The position numbers and the translations under genes were made by a program. The notes beneath the pieces are model-generated. The model was not told the DNA's origin, did no database searches, and was given only the letters and a program-made list of their open reading frames with translations. A stretch of DNA of 64,000 nucleotides from positions 1,302,001 to 1,366,000 of the forward strand of contig JBLDXI010000032.1 in the NCBI GenBank assembly GCA_047495785.1. Direction: 5' to 3'. Within the stretch, counting starts at the first letter, position 1. Every line of letters begins with the position of its first letter. Positions 9,785 through 19,521 of this stretch are shown here, in pieces. The stretch comes from Lepidodermella squamata (Eukaryota > Gastrotricha).

Positions 9785-12226
9785 ATGGCTCCTGCAAGAC
9801 GGCGATCTTTAGTGAGATTTGCGGCTATTCTCTGTGCCGTAGCTTTTTTAATCACCCTATTGAGGCTGTACCATTTAGAGGTACGAGCGCAGTACCGCCT
9901 TAAAATCGCCACGCTTCGCCGCTATTGGAACGCACTGACCGTGAACGAGGCGCAGGGTGCGCGCATGAAGCGCACAATTGACAAATGCTCGCGATGGCTC
10001 ATCTCCGAGGCAATCGACAAACCATCGCGGCGATTCGAGCGGCATTTCAATGACTCACCGCCGGTTACAATCGGCGGGGCACAGACGGCAGAACCGATGA
10101 AAGTGCCGTGTTCAGTCGCGTGTGTCCACCTTAACACGAAATCAGACCCGCAATTAGACGCGAGTATCGAATTTTTACGCCTAGCAGACCGGCGGAGGAT
10201 GAAAATTTTCTCGATAATTCGAACCATGGAATCGGCGACTAGCATGCCGTCCAGCTCGTTCGACACCGCGAAACAGACGTACGATATAGTAATGACCCCA
10301 AATTTGCGATCCCACGTCCCTGTTCCTTATTACTCGTGGGTGACTTATAACTTTATGGAGCCGGTCGAACTGCCCAAGCCGCAGTTGTTCGAACTCGCCT
10401 CAGCCTTCATTTCAAACTGCATCGCGGCAAGTTTCCGACTTCAAGCTATTGAGCTTTTCCAGTCGAAATACGCCGACAATTTCACGGTTGACTTCCGTGG
10501 GAAATGCGGGAAATCTAAAGAGCGTGCCAATTCTAACAAGGCTGAGGTGATGCGGCGATACAAATTTCACTTCGCTTTCGAAAATTCCGAGGAGGAAGAT
10601 TACGTGACTGAGAAATACTTCGGAGCCCTAGTCGAGGGGGTGGTTCCAGTCGTTATCGGCGCGCCAAATATCGCGGATTTCGCTCCGGCTAATGACTCGA
10701 TTTTAGCTATTAGGTCGATAGATTCCGTGCCGGAAATTGCTGAAAGAATGATTGAGCTAGATAACGATGACGAGGCTTACGAGCAAATGCTTCGATGGAA
10801 ATTTGCTGGACCTTCAGACCAATTCAAAGCTCTAGTTGACCTGGCTGTGGTTCATTCATCTTGTCGATTATGCATTCATGTCGCTGATCGAATTCGGCTG
10901 GATCAGGAGTGTCGGCTATTCGGCCGCCAGCATGATTCTAGTTGCTTGGACAGCGATTATTTGGATGATAATGATGACGAAAATTTGATAGCCATGCTTG
11001 AGCAGGGTATCAGCAGAAATGCGTCAGTTTTGCCGCCTGAGGATATTGATGGTGAACGAGTTGCAACTACGCCATCAGTTGAACCTATGCAAAGGCCGTG
11101 TAAATGTCGCGTTGACACTGGCGTGGATGGCGAAGAAAAATTCGACCTTCACCTTTTCAGAGTTCGAGAGGTGAGTTCGAAAAGTTTTACAGGGATTTGC
11201 ACCCTAAATCCTAACTGTATTGGTTCCAATATTAAATTAGAGGCTTCAGAGTTTCTCGGTTTCATTAGAATCTGAACATTTTCATTATCATGCCTAATCG
11301 ATGAATCCTATATTAGGATGAGCGGTCAGTTTCCAAGCCGTACTTTAACCTGCAGGCCGATATCGATTACAATATCGATTCCAAGTATCGATTTTACAAA
11401 TCAGTGATTTTTTTCGATAACAGAAGTTTCGGAAGTCATTATTTAAAATATTTCCACGTAAATGATGGAGCCAGGTAGCTAAAATAAAAATCCCTGGGTC
11501 ATGGGGGCATAATTATCGACCAATAAAAGAATCGGAACATTTTAGTGACTCCTCAATGTTGCGGGAAAGTTTTTGTAAGTGGATCAGCGTTGCTTTAGAA
11601 ATTTGGAATTTTTTCATCTTGGGTGGATTCATTTTTCCAAAAATAAGGCACGGCTACATAATTTTTAGCCGTTTTCTTATCTGTTCAGTCAATCTTTTCA
11701 GCCTTAAATCCATGGTTAGACTATTGTAAAATCACCAAACCAGAGTGCTCGAGTGGTTTAAGAGGTCAGACTTAAGATCTGATGGGAGTAATCCCGCGTG
11801 GGTTCGAACCCCACCTCTGGTATCAGCATTTTTTATATCGAGATTCCTATATTTTTTTCTAATTTTTTTCTGCAGCGTGGCCGTTTCGAATTTACTCCAG
11901 TCTTTCTCGACTCGCGATCACTAACAGTTCGATCTCTTCACGCTGCTATAATACGAAGTTTCCGAACTGCCGATCCTCACTTCCAACCAATATGGACTGC
12001 CGAACGAGACGATCGCGGCCGCCAAGTTTCGCCGCAAGAACAACATTCCTTAAACAGCACTACTGCCAAGTTGAAACCGCCCAAGCTGAAAATCTACCGC
12101 GTCTACCCTGTTGGAGCTAGCCAGCGCGCGGCTTTGTACGATGGTGCAGCTATCGACTCGGATAAAAAATTGCTTAATTTCATGAAATTTCGCCCATGCG
12201 GCCGGCTGGAGGTCATTTTCATCTGA
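9785..12226 (+). CDS. Alpha-1,3-fucosyltransferase, GT10 family, core/plant-like type
   Basis: Two exons (9785-11170 and 11876-12226, phase 0) give 578 aa. It should transfer fucose from GDP-fucose to N-glycans in the Golgi. A short basic cytosolic tail precedes one membrane anchor (about residues 12-29), the type II layout of Golgi enzymes. The GT10 donor-binding core is at about 258-300: YKFHFAFENSEEEDYVTEKY followed by VEGVVPVVIGAPN. After an acidic Asp/Asn-rich insertion comes a Cys-containing linker, then RGRFEFTPVFLDSR, LKIYRVYPVGASQRAALY and PCGRLEVIFI. From memory this C-terminal module resembles that of plant-type core alpha-1,3-fucosyltransferases rather than vertebrate Lewis-type enzymes. 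The single intron contains a dispersed repeat and a tRNA gene. The 3' end of the gene is duplicated at 15808. Confidence 0.85.
11318..11555 (+). repeat. Dispersed repeat, copy 1 (fucosyltransferase intron)
   Basis: This intronic segment matches 25484-25735 along its length. Shared blocks include ATGAGCGGTCAGTTT, ATCGATTCCAAGTATCGATT, TTACAAATCAGTGATTTTT and a weaker 3' half. Both copies sit in introns, of unrelated genes. No coding capacity or clear terminal repeats are visible, so it may be a short non-autonomous element. Confidence 0.6.
11739..11822 (+). tRNA. tRNA-Leu (anticodon TAA)
   Basis: Acceptor stem ACCAGAG (11739-11745) pairs with CTCTGGT (11815-11821), with discriminator A at 11822. 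The anticodon loop CTTAAGA is closed by CAGA/TCTG and places anticodon TAA at 11773-11775. A long variable arm (GGGA-GTAA-TCCC) marks a class II tRNA, as expected for leucine. The T arm holds GGTTCGAACCC, a good B box. No intron is seen. It lies in the same orientation inside the only intron of the fucosyltransferase gene, 53 bases upstream of its acceptor. Confidence 0.95.
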
Positions 12227-12564
12227 AAAGATTCGGCATAAAAATCCAAGAAATTCCTCATCCAGATTTATTCGCAACTTTAGCTGAAATTTTCATATTT
12301 CTTAATTGTGATATTTTCGTATATACTGAAACTTGTTGCTTATGTATAACCAAAAGTGCTTTTTTATAACAAAACATGATATTTCCATAAATAAATGAGC
12401 TTTTTTATTATATGTATTCCCGCGTTTTTTCACGATTGTAACGTTTCTGCGATCATTTCAACGAGTCTAGCGCCTTTTGCTGCGAAGAAGCAGCAGATCG
12501 TTATCAAATCGTAGCTCGAGACTTGGTTCATGATTCCGGCCGATTTCAACGCTTGAATGTGCTG
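12157..12564. repeat. Direct repeat, left copy: fucosyltransferase tail plus INTS15-tail copy
   Basis: This segment and 15808-16218 are a direct repeat of about 400 bp at high identity by eye. The left copy contains the authentic last codons and 3' UTR of the fucosyltransferase and a derived copy of the last INTS15 exon. The two copies bracket a 3.2 kb island containing three other genes. Confidence 0.85.
12435..12564 (-). pseudogene. INTS15 last-exon copy
   Basis: On the minus strand this encodes HIQALKSAGIMNQVS at its start and GARLVEMIAETLQS followed by a stop at its end, matching the C-terminus of INTS15 at 16081-16216. In between, an insertion of about 11 bases and a deletion of about 14 change the middle but return to the original frame. 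No upstream INTS15 exon accompanies it, so it is most simply a duplicated fragment. Confidence 0.7.
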
Positions 12565-13099
12565 ACACATAATTTCAAAACTTTTGGAAAAATTTCAATT
12601 TCAATTAAAAAATTCAAGAAAATATCGATTAAAATGTCATTTTTTCCTCCATAGGGCTCTGATTGCAACAAAGCGGAAACTGGAAATAATACCGGTGATA
12701 GTATAATACGCCCTCAGAATTGTCGTTCCCAGCCCGGACTCAGCGTTTCGGAACGAGCTATGCCAGCTTTCAGCAAATTCAAGCTATTGGAAGCGGATGA
12801 GGGCAAATTCGGCCAATCAAAAGAAAGGCAAACGGCGTCTTTGCACTAGAGGTGGCGAAATTTTCTATGCTTCACTGGAACGTTCTGAGACATGTTTGGA
12901 GATTGTTTAACAAATAAATGCCTATTATTTCGCTAATTTGAATTTTTATTTTTATTAATAATGCGAGAAATACTGGCGATTCGTTCGTTTTTCGACATTA
13001 AAGTTCATCAAAGATGGGCAAAAAATATTTTTTGCAAATTAAAATTTTGAGGTCGGATGCTCACTTTTGCATATGCAATAATATCATAGGTTTTTGTCT
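12565..13099. other. Unassigned stretch after the INTS15-tail copy
   Basis: No assignable gene. A plus-strand frame is open from about 12705 to 12910 (around 67 codons, basic, no recognisable domain), and AATAAA lies near 12911. It could be a remnant exon; support is weak. Confidence 0.3.
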
Positions 13100-13387
13100 T
13101 TAGTAGTAATACTTAGTATTTTGTCGGCATTCCATCCGCTCAGCCAATTTAGCAATACCGTAAGCAGTTAGCGTAGCCACCACAACAACTGCGCCAATCA
13201 GGACAATCGGAACCATCATGGCAGGAAGCGTAGCCGTCAAATATTTACCAAACACGATGGTACAAGGTTCGAAGCTTTCAATGTTTGATTTCTGCTCAAA
13301 AATACCAATAGCTTTCCACGTCCAAGCCATAATCTCTAAAAGTGCCACCAAAGGAATAATTGCTGATATTACAGCCGCAAAACCCAT
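13100..13387 (-). CDS. Small two-span membrane protein (M1)
   Basis: An ATG at 13387 opens a 95-aa protein with two strongly hydrophobic segments, AAVISAIIPLVALLEIMAWTW (about residues 3-23) and PAMMVPIVLIGAVVVVATLT (about 55-75), then a charged tail ending KYYY. A good acceptor (TTTTAG) lies 19 bases upstream of the ATG and a donor (GTAAGT) beyond it, so a 5' non-coding exon is likely. The opening MGFAAVISAII and the segment LTAYGIAKLAER resemble MISAAVMTII and LTAIGWVVFVLAKTLRR of the neighbour at 13838-14346, so the two appear to be paralogues. The family was not recognised and no function is proposed. It lies in the 3.2 kb island. Confidence 0.5.
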   Translation of the reverse strand: MGFAAVISAIIPLVALLEIMAWTWKAIGIFEQKSNIESFEPCTIVFGKYLTATLPAMMVPIVLIGAVVVVATLTAYGIAKLAERMECRQNTKYYY

Positions 13388-13837
13388 CGTTTTATAAAAA
13401 TTAGCTCTAAAAGGCGAAAAAACATTTAAAATAGGACGCACTCTTCCATACTTACATTCGTATTTATGTTTGAAACTTCAACCTTTCATAAATAGTTGTT
13501 CATCAAATTTGAGCTGGAGTCATATAGGAAATGCTAAATGACTATTTCTTGTCTGATAGGCAGTGGGGTTTCGAATTTGTAGTTAATTTTGAAAGCGATT
13601 TCTGGTGACGTGCTAGAGCCTTGTGCCTTAAAATCAATCTTCTCCAAAACGCGAAACTCATGCTGAACCTAAACCTAACCCTAATCCTTACCATGCCCTA
13701 ACTCTGTCCCCACCCCTATTCCAGAAACCTAACCTTAACCCCCTACGATCATTGTTTTTTGATAAAAAAAATTGAATGAAATATTAATGAAAGGTCAACA
13801 TTTCAAGCATAAATATGAATGAAAAAATCACTTCGTT
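13388..13837. other. Spacer between the two small membrane-protein genes
   Basis: It probably holds the 5' exon and promoter of M1 and the 3' UTR of M2. A degenerate telomere-like run, AACCTAAACCTAACCCTAATCC, lies near 13670-13740 (several CCTAACC-type units). No coding signal. Confidence 0.35.
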
Positions 13838-14346
13838 TTAAGAATGAAATGAATTATTAACACCTCCTGATCCTGATTCCTGATCGTGATCTTGACCTCT
13901 ATAGAAACGTCTCAAAGTCTTAGCTAAGACAAACACAACCCAGCCAATTGCTGTAAGTCCGTACAAATTCTGCGCGCTCATCTTGAATCTTATATTACAC
14001 AGTAAATTGTAGCCAGTTTTTGCGGCACTCTCTGAATTGCCAGTATCAATATTCATCGATATGGAAGCGTCAATGAAACAAACAATCAGCGACATGACCA
14101 AAATTGCTGCAACAGCAAGGGAGACCGCCTGTCGAACTCGCCTGTCGGTGTTCCCATTTTCGGTCGCATTTTCGGTGTTCCCAATCCTTGATGTGAATAA
14201 TTTAGAGACAAGTTGAAGTTAATTTCTGCATAAAATATGTGACTGTTAACAAGTGAAAAGTGGGGTTTGGCGAATTCAAGATCAATGAACAAGTGGTCAA
14301 ACGATATCAAGAAGAAGATGATAGTCATCACGGCTGCTGAGATCAT
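13838..14346 (-). CDS. Small multi-span membrane protein (M2)
   Basis: Likely two exons, 14346-14251 and 14128-13838 (phase 0), giving about 128 aa. Exon 1 starts MISAAVMTIIFFLISF, a hydrophobic segment. Exon 2 opens AVSLAVAAILVMSLIVCFID, a second, and later has LTAIGWVVFVLAKTLRRFY, a third, followed by an acidic and Ser/Gly-rich tail. The donor (CTT|GTTAAC) is weak, so the join is uncertain; exon 2 could start further upstream through a short GNTENATENGNTD stretch. It resembles M1 next door in its start and last membrane segment. Family and function are unknown. Confidence 0.45.
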
Positions 14347-14539
14347 GGGCTTCAAAGTTTACCCGTGAAAATTGCCAATTTCGAAAAAATCCGCGCTTCA
14401 ACAATTCAATTTTTTTAATTGCATTGTAATTGTTTAATAATTCGTCGCGCAATAACTTTTTTTCTTATGCGAAGTTGAGATATTCTGCGGGAATCTGGGG
14501 TGAGGAATCTAGTTATAGATAGTCAGAAAGTTGAAAGGT

Positions 14540-14880
14540 ATCAAGCTAGGGCTTCAACCTAAATCGATAAGCCTTTTCGGTGACACTTTGGGTGGATTTT
14601 GAGGTGGATGGCGTGTCCCATAAGTAACGCAGGCAAAGAAAATACATGGCCAGAAAAATTTTAGAAAAATTAAAAAAATCACGAGAGTAGAAATTAAGAA
14701 CGTCACTTGTTAATGGGATTAAAAAGTCCGCAGAAATCAACCGGGTAAAACACCGAAAATTACCGAACCAGTTACCTTCGGGGTTTTCTCCGGTAAATTT
14801 GTTATTTCTCCGGTTAAATCGCAGATAAATTTAATATCTGGTAGGTTTAATGTAAAAAAAAATCCTCAAGAAAAACTCGG
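14540..14880. repeat. Dispersed repeat, copy near the RING gene
   Basis: Blocks here recur at 38340-38810 inside an EFCAB5-like intron: GCGTGTCCCATAAGTAACGC against GCGTGTCGCATAAGTTGCGC, ATTACCGAACCAGTT with nearby CCGGT, and the same 'accggagaaaaccc' block in inverted orientation. The element boundaries are unclear. Confidence 0.5.
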
Positions 14881-14980
14881 CCATCTTCGAGACAACAGAC
14901 AACACGCTTATGCCATTTGCTAGAAAATACGCAAACCCCAATTTTCACTTGTTAAAGGTCATTTGTAATCACTAACAAAC

Positions 14981-15226
14981 TTACATGTGTGGCGAATCAT
15001 CTTTGAAGTAATCTCTGCGGGGATCATTGTAATCTGACTGACCCAGGCCATATACCGGTATAGTGTAGCGAGCAATTTGGCGACAAATGGGACAGTTCCT
15101 TGTGGCAGACAATAGCGCAGCTTGACATTGCCAGCATAGCACGTGACCACATTGCAAGGCGATTGGATGTAGAGCTTCATCCTTACAAACAGGGCATTTG
15201 TAAAAAAATTCGTCGTTTAATGCCAT
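14981..15226 (-). CDS. RING-finger E3 ubiquitin ligase, RNF5/RNF185-like
   Basis: The 81-aa reading begins MALNDEFFYKCPVCKDEA and carries a C3HC4 RING (CPVC, CGHVLCWQC, CPIC), followed by IPVYGLGQSDYNDPRRD. From memory that tail matches the IPLYGRG...DPR stretch after the RING in RNF5/RNF185, ER-membrane E3 ligases of protein quality control. Those proteins end in two membrane spans, which are absent here. The codons before the stop contain a good donor (CACAT|GTAAGT at 14985/14984), so a second exon is possible; one candidate starts after TTTTCTAG about 60 bases on and is short. As drawn the protein would be soluble. The gene is in the 3.2 kb island, on the same strand as M1 and M2. Confidence 0.7.
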   Translation of the reverse strand: MALNDEFFYKCPVCKDEALHPIALQCGHVLCWQCQAALLSATRNCPICRQIARYTIPVYGLGQSDYNDPRRDYFKDDSPHM

Positions 15227-15239
15227 TTTCTAAGCGTTG

Positions 15240-15807
15240 CACAAGTGTCTTTTAATTTTTTATTTGGGATTAATATATGAACAATTTTTATGTATCAAAA
15301 AATTTGAATCAGAATTGAAAGATGAGTCATAGCACGCCGCATAAAGTCGCACGCGCGAATGAAACGCTCGCGATCCAATTGGTTGAGGCTTATTGCGGAA
15401 CTCGAACTCCAAAAACTCCAAGAAATAAAATATTTTAAAATTTAAAATCAACTTGGAATAAGTACCTATGAAAAAGGGAAAATACAAAAATTTTGCCTGT
15501 TATTCCACGCACCACGCATATCGAACCCTAGTGCGCTGTTATTCTCCTGAATTTCGGACTTTTTGTTGCGCATTAAATGCGAGCGCAATACATGCAGAAC
15601 TGGGCCGATTTATCGCCTGTGTGTGCAGCCGACCTGCCCTGACCTGCCTTGGCTTTGATGATAAAAATGCTCATGAAATCACATTTTTATTTTTTACTTT
15701 TTAATTAAAAGATGAATTTTAGTAATATTTTGAAAATTCATGTCTGATGGCTGCGTGAGGTTTTTACTCTTGTAGCGAGTGGGCTCTCGCACGATTGCAT
15801 TGTAAAA
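15240..15807. other. Spacer between the RING gene and the right direct repeat
   Basis: No supported gene. The plus-strand open frame 15468-15704 has no recognisable domain. The stretch probably includes the RING gene's promoter. Confidence 0.3.
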
Positions 15808-16218
15808 ACTCGAATAAAAAATTGCTAAATTTCATGAGATTTCGCCCATGCGGCCGGCTGGAGGTCATTTTCATCTGAAAAAAATCGGCATAAAAATCCA
15901 TGAAATTCCTTATCCAGATTTATTCGCAAATTTAGCTGAAATTTTCATATTTCTTCATTGTGATATTTTCCTATACTGGAAATTGTTGATTATGTATAAC
16001 CAAAAGTGCTTTTTTTTATAACAAAACATGATATTTCCACAAATAAATGGGCTTTTTTATTATATATTTCCGCGTTTTTTTCACGATTGTAACGTTTCTG
16101 CGATCATTTCAACGAGTCTAGCACCGGATTGCGGCGTGAATTTGCTGCGAAGAAGCAGCAGATCGTCGCGCGAGACTTGCTGCATGATTCCGGCCGATTT
16201 CAACGCTTGAATGTGCTG
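15808..16218. repeat. Direct repeat, right copy: fucosyltransferase-tail copy plus INTS15 tail
   Basis: Right partner of 12157-12564. It begins abruptly inside the last fucosyltransferase codons and contains the authentic end of INTS15. The short duplicated coding tail, about 15825-15880 on the plus strand, still reads LLNFMRFRPCGRLEVIFI and stop, with one conservative change, but there is no upstream exon. Confidence 0.85.
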
Positions 16219-19200
16219 TAGTAGCCGGATAATCGGGACATCGAGCAGGGTTGATATCATGGTCGGTACGCCGATCATTAAGGCGGCTTCGGTGAAGAGC
16301 TGGAAGGACAGCCCAGTCAACTCGGATGACGTCAGCCTCGGGTATGGCGCATTGCCTGCTTGGCCTTTACAGCTAGAGAAAAAAACAAGAAAATCAACTC
16401 ATTTAACGAAAAACCCTCAATTCTTATCGTGTGAAAATTAAAATTAAAATCGAAAAAAAATAATTAGGCTCGAAAATTACGTCTGGGCAGTATTTTTAAA
16501 TAGGCTCTTGGAATTATCAAGCCAAGCATGAATTTAATAGAAAGCTGTAACAGGCTATACTTCTCTCTGGAAACCGGAGCTAAAGATGCTGGACGAAAAA
16601 GGGTAATAGAGCTCGTAATCCATTAATTTTCCCACACTGGTCTCATGTCCAAAACGCGAACAGGCCAATATGGAATTTCTGAAGCGTTTTTGGTAATTTT
16701 CGCGCTTCGCTTTCAGCTAGAATGGAAATAATCCCAAGTCATCGCTCACAATTACTAAAAACTCGCCAAATAGCTGCAAATTTGATCATTGAATCTTTGA
16801 TTTACTGGAGGTCTCTTGTTGGATCCTCCATCTTTGATTTACGGCTGAACTCACTACAATTATGCGAGCAATTCATCCATTAGGTATTGGGCATCCCTGA
16901 GGCTTTTAAACAGAAAGTATGTCAAAATTTATCAGTCGTTTATGCTAATACGAATGGCTTGGAATGCTTTGAATGCCATCAGGGACCACTGCAGACTGCG
17001 CCTTCCCTCTATCGACAGTTTTCAACCTCTACTACTCAATCATCGGTTATTCTATTCCCGCAACCAACGGCTATTTCGACCCCGCAGCAACAGGCTATTT
17101 CAACCCAGCAAGCACCGGCAATCTCGGGTGATGAGAATTGCGTTGAATTCCTTGAAGCGTGCGCGGCATCTTCCCCGCGCATGCCGGAATTGAACGACTA
17201 TTCCGAATCCTTCCTACAGTCGGAAATCAACCTGTGCCGGTGAACCCCGTGCCCGGAAGTTCTTCCAAAATGACCTACCAAATTCTCACGCTCACCTACC
17301 AAATTAGCGGAATTTCGGAAAGAACGATTTGAACCATCGTTGAAATGGTGATTGCGATGTTACCATACAGCGGTGTCGACCAAAGATGTTCTGGGCGGTA
17401 GCTGCGGCCTACGCAGTGTAAATTGTGAACAGGATTCCGCACTTTGTATTTTCGCCTCGTAGTTTTTCGACTTGAAATGTTTGTGACGGTTAAAAACTAT
17501 AATTCCATATTATCTATTTCTCATTAACTGCGCACGCTTCTTCAAAATTACCAGATTAATAAATTTAAACACAATATTTTAGCAAGATACTTGTGCAGTT
17601 TCGAGTCATTTTATTTCATTAAGATGTTATATATATTCGTACATATGTATTCGTACAAAGTGCCCATCGTCAGGCAATATCTCAGAAAATGCCCTACGAT
17701 TCGATACTAACATCTATCGGTTCGGTACTCAGCTTAATAAATTTGTGGGAAATAATCTTCTAAAAATTCCTGATTCAATTATTTCCATAAAATTCTCAAA
17801 TTACTAATTTATCAATCTCACTGACTCACTGAGGCAGCAGTTCAAGGATCTGAGTATTAAATATCACTCAACGTCGAACTGGTCTTCACCAGCCGTACGA
17901 TTGTGAGAAATTTCCTGCCAAAGAAAAAAGCTGCCTATGATCAATACTCAAAGCGTGGTATATTACTCCAAATTTACTCGGTGCGACGCCGACTAAGCAG
18001 GTATGACCACCAAGCACCTACACCAACGAATTGACCAACACCGGTATATAGAACGTGGGCTGCCTCGAGTCGAAGTTTACTGTCCTCGCGAAGTGCAGAT
18101 CGAAGTTAGACTGCCTCGTATATGAAATGCTATTCATCCGCGAGAAAAATTGATCAATCAACACTGTTATTGTGTCTGCATGTAAATATTTTTTCTTTCG
18201 TGAACTCTGCATTTTCGATGCGCTTGTGTTTTTTCTTTTATTGTGTTATTTTTGTTTTGATATCGTAAAATTTCAAATTGTAAAAAATTGAGATTGACAA
18301 AAATTCTTTTAAAAAATCAGGAATATCTCTGTATACTATTAATTTAGTCGCTTCCAAAGCCGGTTTGACTTGTGTTTTCTGTCTATATCGGACTTTTTAA
18401 ACTTCCCACGTCTAAAAATCGCTCCGAATTAGGAAAAATCCGGTTAACAGACTCCGGTTTACAATTTTTGATAATTCGATTATTTCCAAAGATAAGTTAC
18501 TCACCTGAAAGCAGCAAGAAGTAGACTAGAATTGAGCCTATCAGCGATAGATTGCAACTTCTTCACCGCGTTCCGGTCGACCGACTGCAGCCAATTCGCG
18601 TTGGCAGTGTTCATAATGGTGGTCTGGGTTACAGCAGTCGCCGTGGTTATCAAAACGATAAAATTCGAAAGACTGGCTATGAGCGAGTTGGAACCAGTTG
18701 GCGAACAGATCAAAATATTAGGAAATTCAGATAGCCATTCTACAATGACTTCAAGCCATGGTAAGCTGAACTGGTCGGGCGTGAAAGCTGAAGAGAAAAA
18801 ATTACCAAAAAATTAAGAAAATATGTTAATTTCTTACTTTGCAACCGCATTTGCCTGGCCGATAGCAAAGCACCTTGAGCGAGAACCGAGGCGAAGGGCA
18901 GCGATAATTTGCTCAATTGCCGAACTGATTGAAACGCATTAGGACACAAAACTTGGTAGTCAGTAGTCAACGAGAAAAAAACGGCCTGAAGAACGGGCGA
19001 AGGGCACGCCTCTAAAATATGAGCCAGTCTGTGAAGAACCGCCGGCGATCCCATTCCGGTCGCGAGTGAGGCTAATTGGCAGATGCTCAGGTAAAACCCG
19101 GCTTTAAGGTGGCTTTCAAAAATCGAGGTTAGGAAAAACGGGCCGGCTGATGATAACAACTCGCCGCCGCCTCGCCTAGCACACCGTTCAATAATCGCCA

Positions 19201-19417
19201 ATAAAATTTGAAATTCGACGACGGGTGACATATCGGGGGTCAAAACTAGACTGCCGCTTTGATTTCGGGCCAGGGGCAGAATTCGATCGGCAATCGCCGC
19301 GATTTGCCCGGCGTCAGCTCGGCTGTCAACGGCCATTTCTAGCTGGTACAACGCAATTTCATACGGCGGAGCGTACGGCCCGGGCGGTTGAGGTGGATTA
19401 ACAGCGGCAGAAATCAT
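16081..19417 (-). CDS. INTS15: Integrator complex subunit 15-like
   Basis: Three exons (19417-18838, 18787-18505, 16372-16081; phases 1 and 2) give 384 aa. The all-helical sequence aligns with my memory of human INTS15 (C7orf26) in order: VVEFQILLAIIERC, a block ending LTTDYQVLCPNAFQSVRQL, FSLPWLEVIVEWLSEFPNIL, and near the end IQALKSAGIMQQVSRDDLL. INTS15 is a small scaffold subunit of the nuclear Integrator complex, which cleaves nascent transcripts. The protein is shorter than the human one (about 450 aa) and lacks its Pro-rich tail. Intron 2 is over 2 kb and holds an opposite-strand open frame. A poly(A)-type AATAAA and a TTTTTTAG acceptor lie just upstream of the ATG, suggesting a downstream operon position. 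The last exon is partly duplicated at 12435. Confidence 0.75.
16722..17243 (+). pseudogene. Open frame with one in-frame TAG, inside INTS15 intron 2
   Basis: From an ATG at 16722 the frame runs 174 codons to a TGA, interrupted only by TAG at 16881-16883. After the TAG, 120 codons are Gln/Thr/Pro/Ala-rich (TAISTPQQQAISTQQAPAIS) with a Cys-containing start (LECFECHQG) and end. Either the TAG is a splice acceptor dinucleotide and only 16884-17243 is an exon, or the gene carries a nonsense mutation. No domain was recognised and chance cannot be excluded. Confidence 0.3.
17244..18504. other. Remainder of INTS15 intron 2
   Basis: No coding signal or clear repeat was seen on either strand. It is AT-rich, as expected for intron DNA, but much longer than most other introns in the window. 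Confidence 0.4.
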
Positions 19418-19521
19418 TGAAAATAAAACTCGTTCTAAAAAACATATTTATTACGTACAATTCATCCATACAAAAAAATCGACATAAATTAGCACTTTCA
19501 CGGTGGATTTTTTTTTAAGAA
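19418..19521 (-). promoter_or_regulatory. Intercistronic region BORCS7/INTS15
   Basis: On the minus strand the 104-base gap holds AATAAA (complement of 19447-19452) followed about 10 bases later by a strong acceptor TTTTTTAG (AG at 19436-19435), 17 bases before the INTS15 ATG. This order is typical of operon intercistronic regions resolved by trans-splicing; here it is an inference. Confidence 0.45.
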
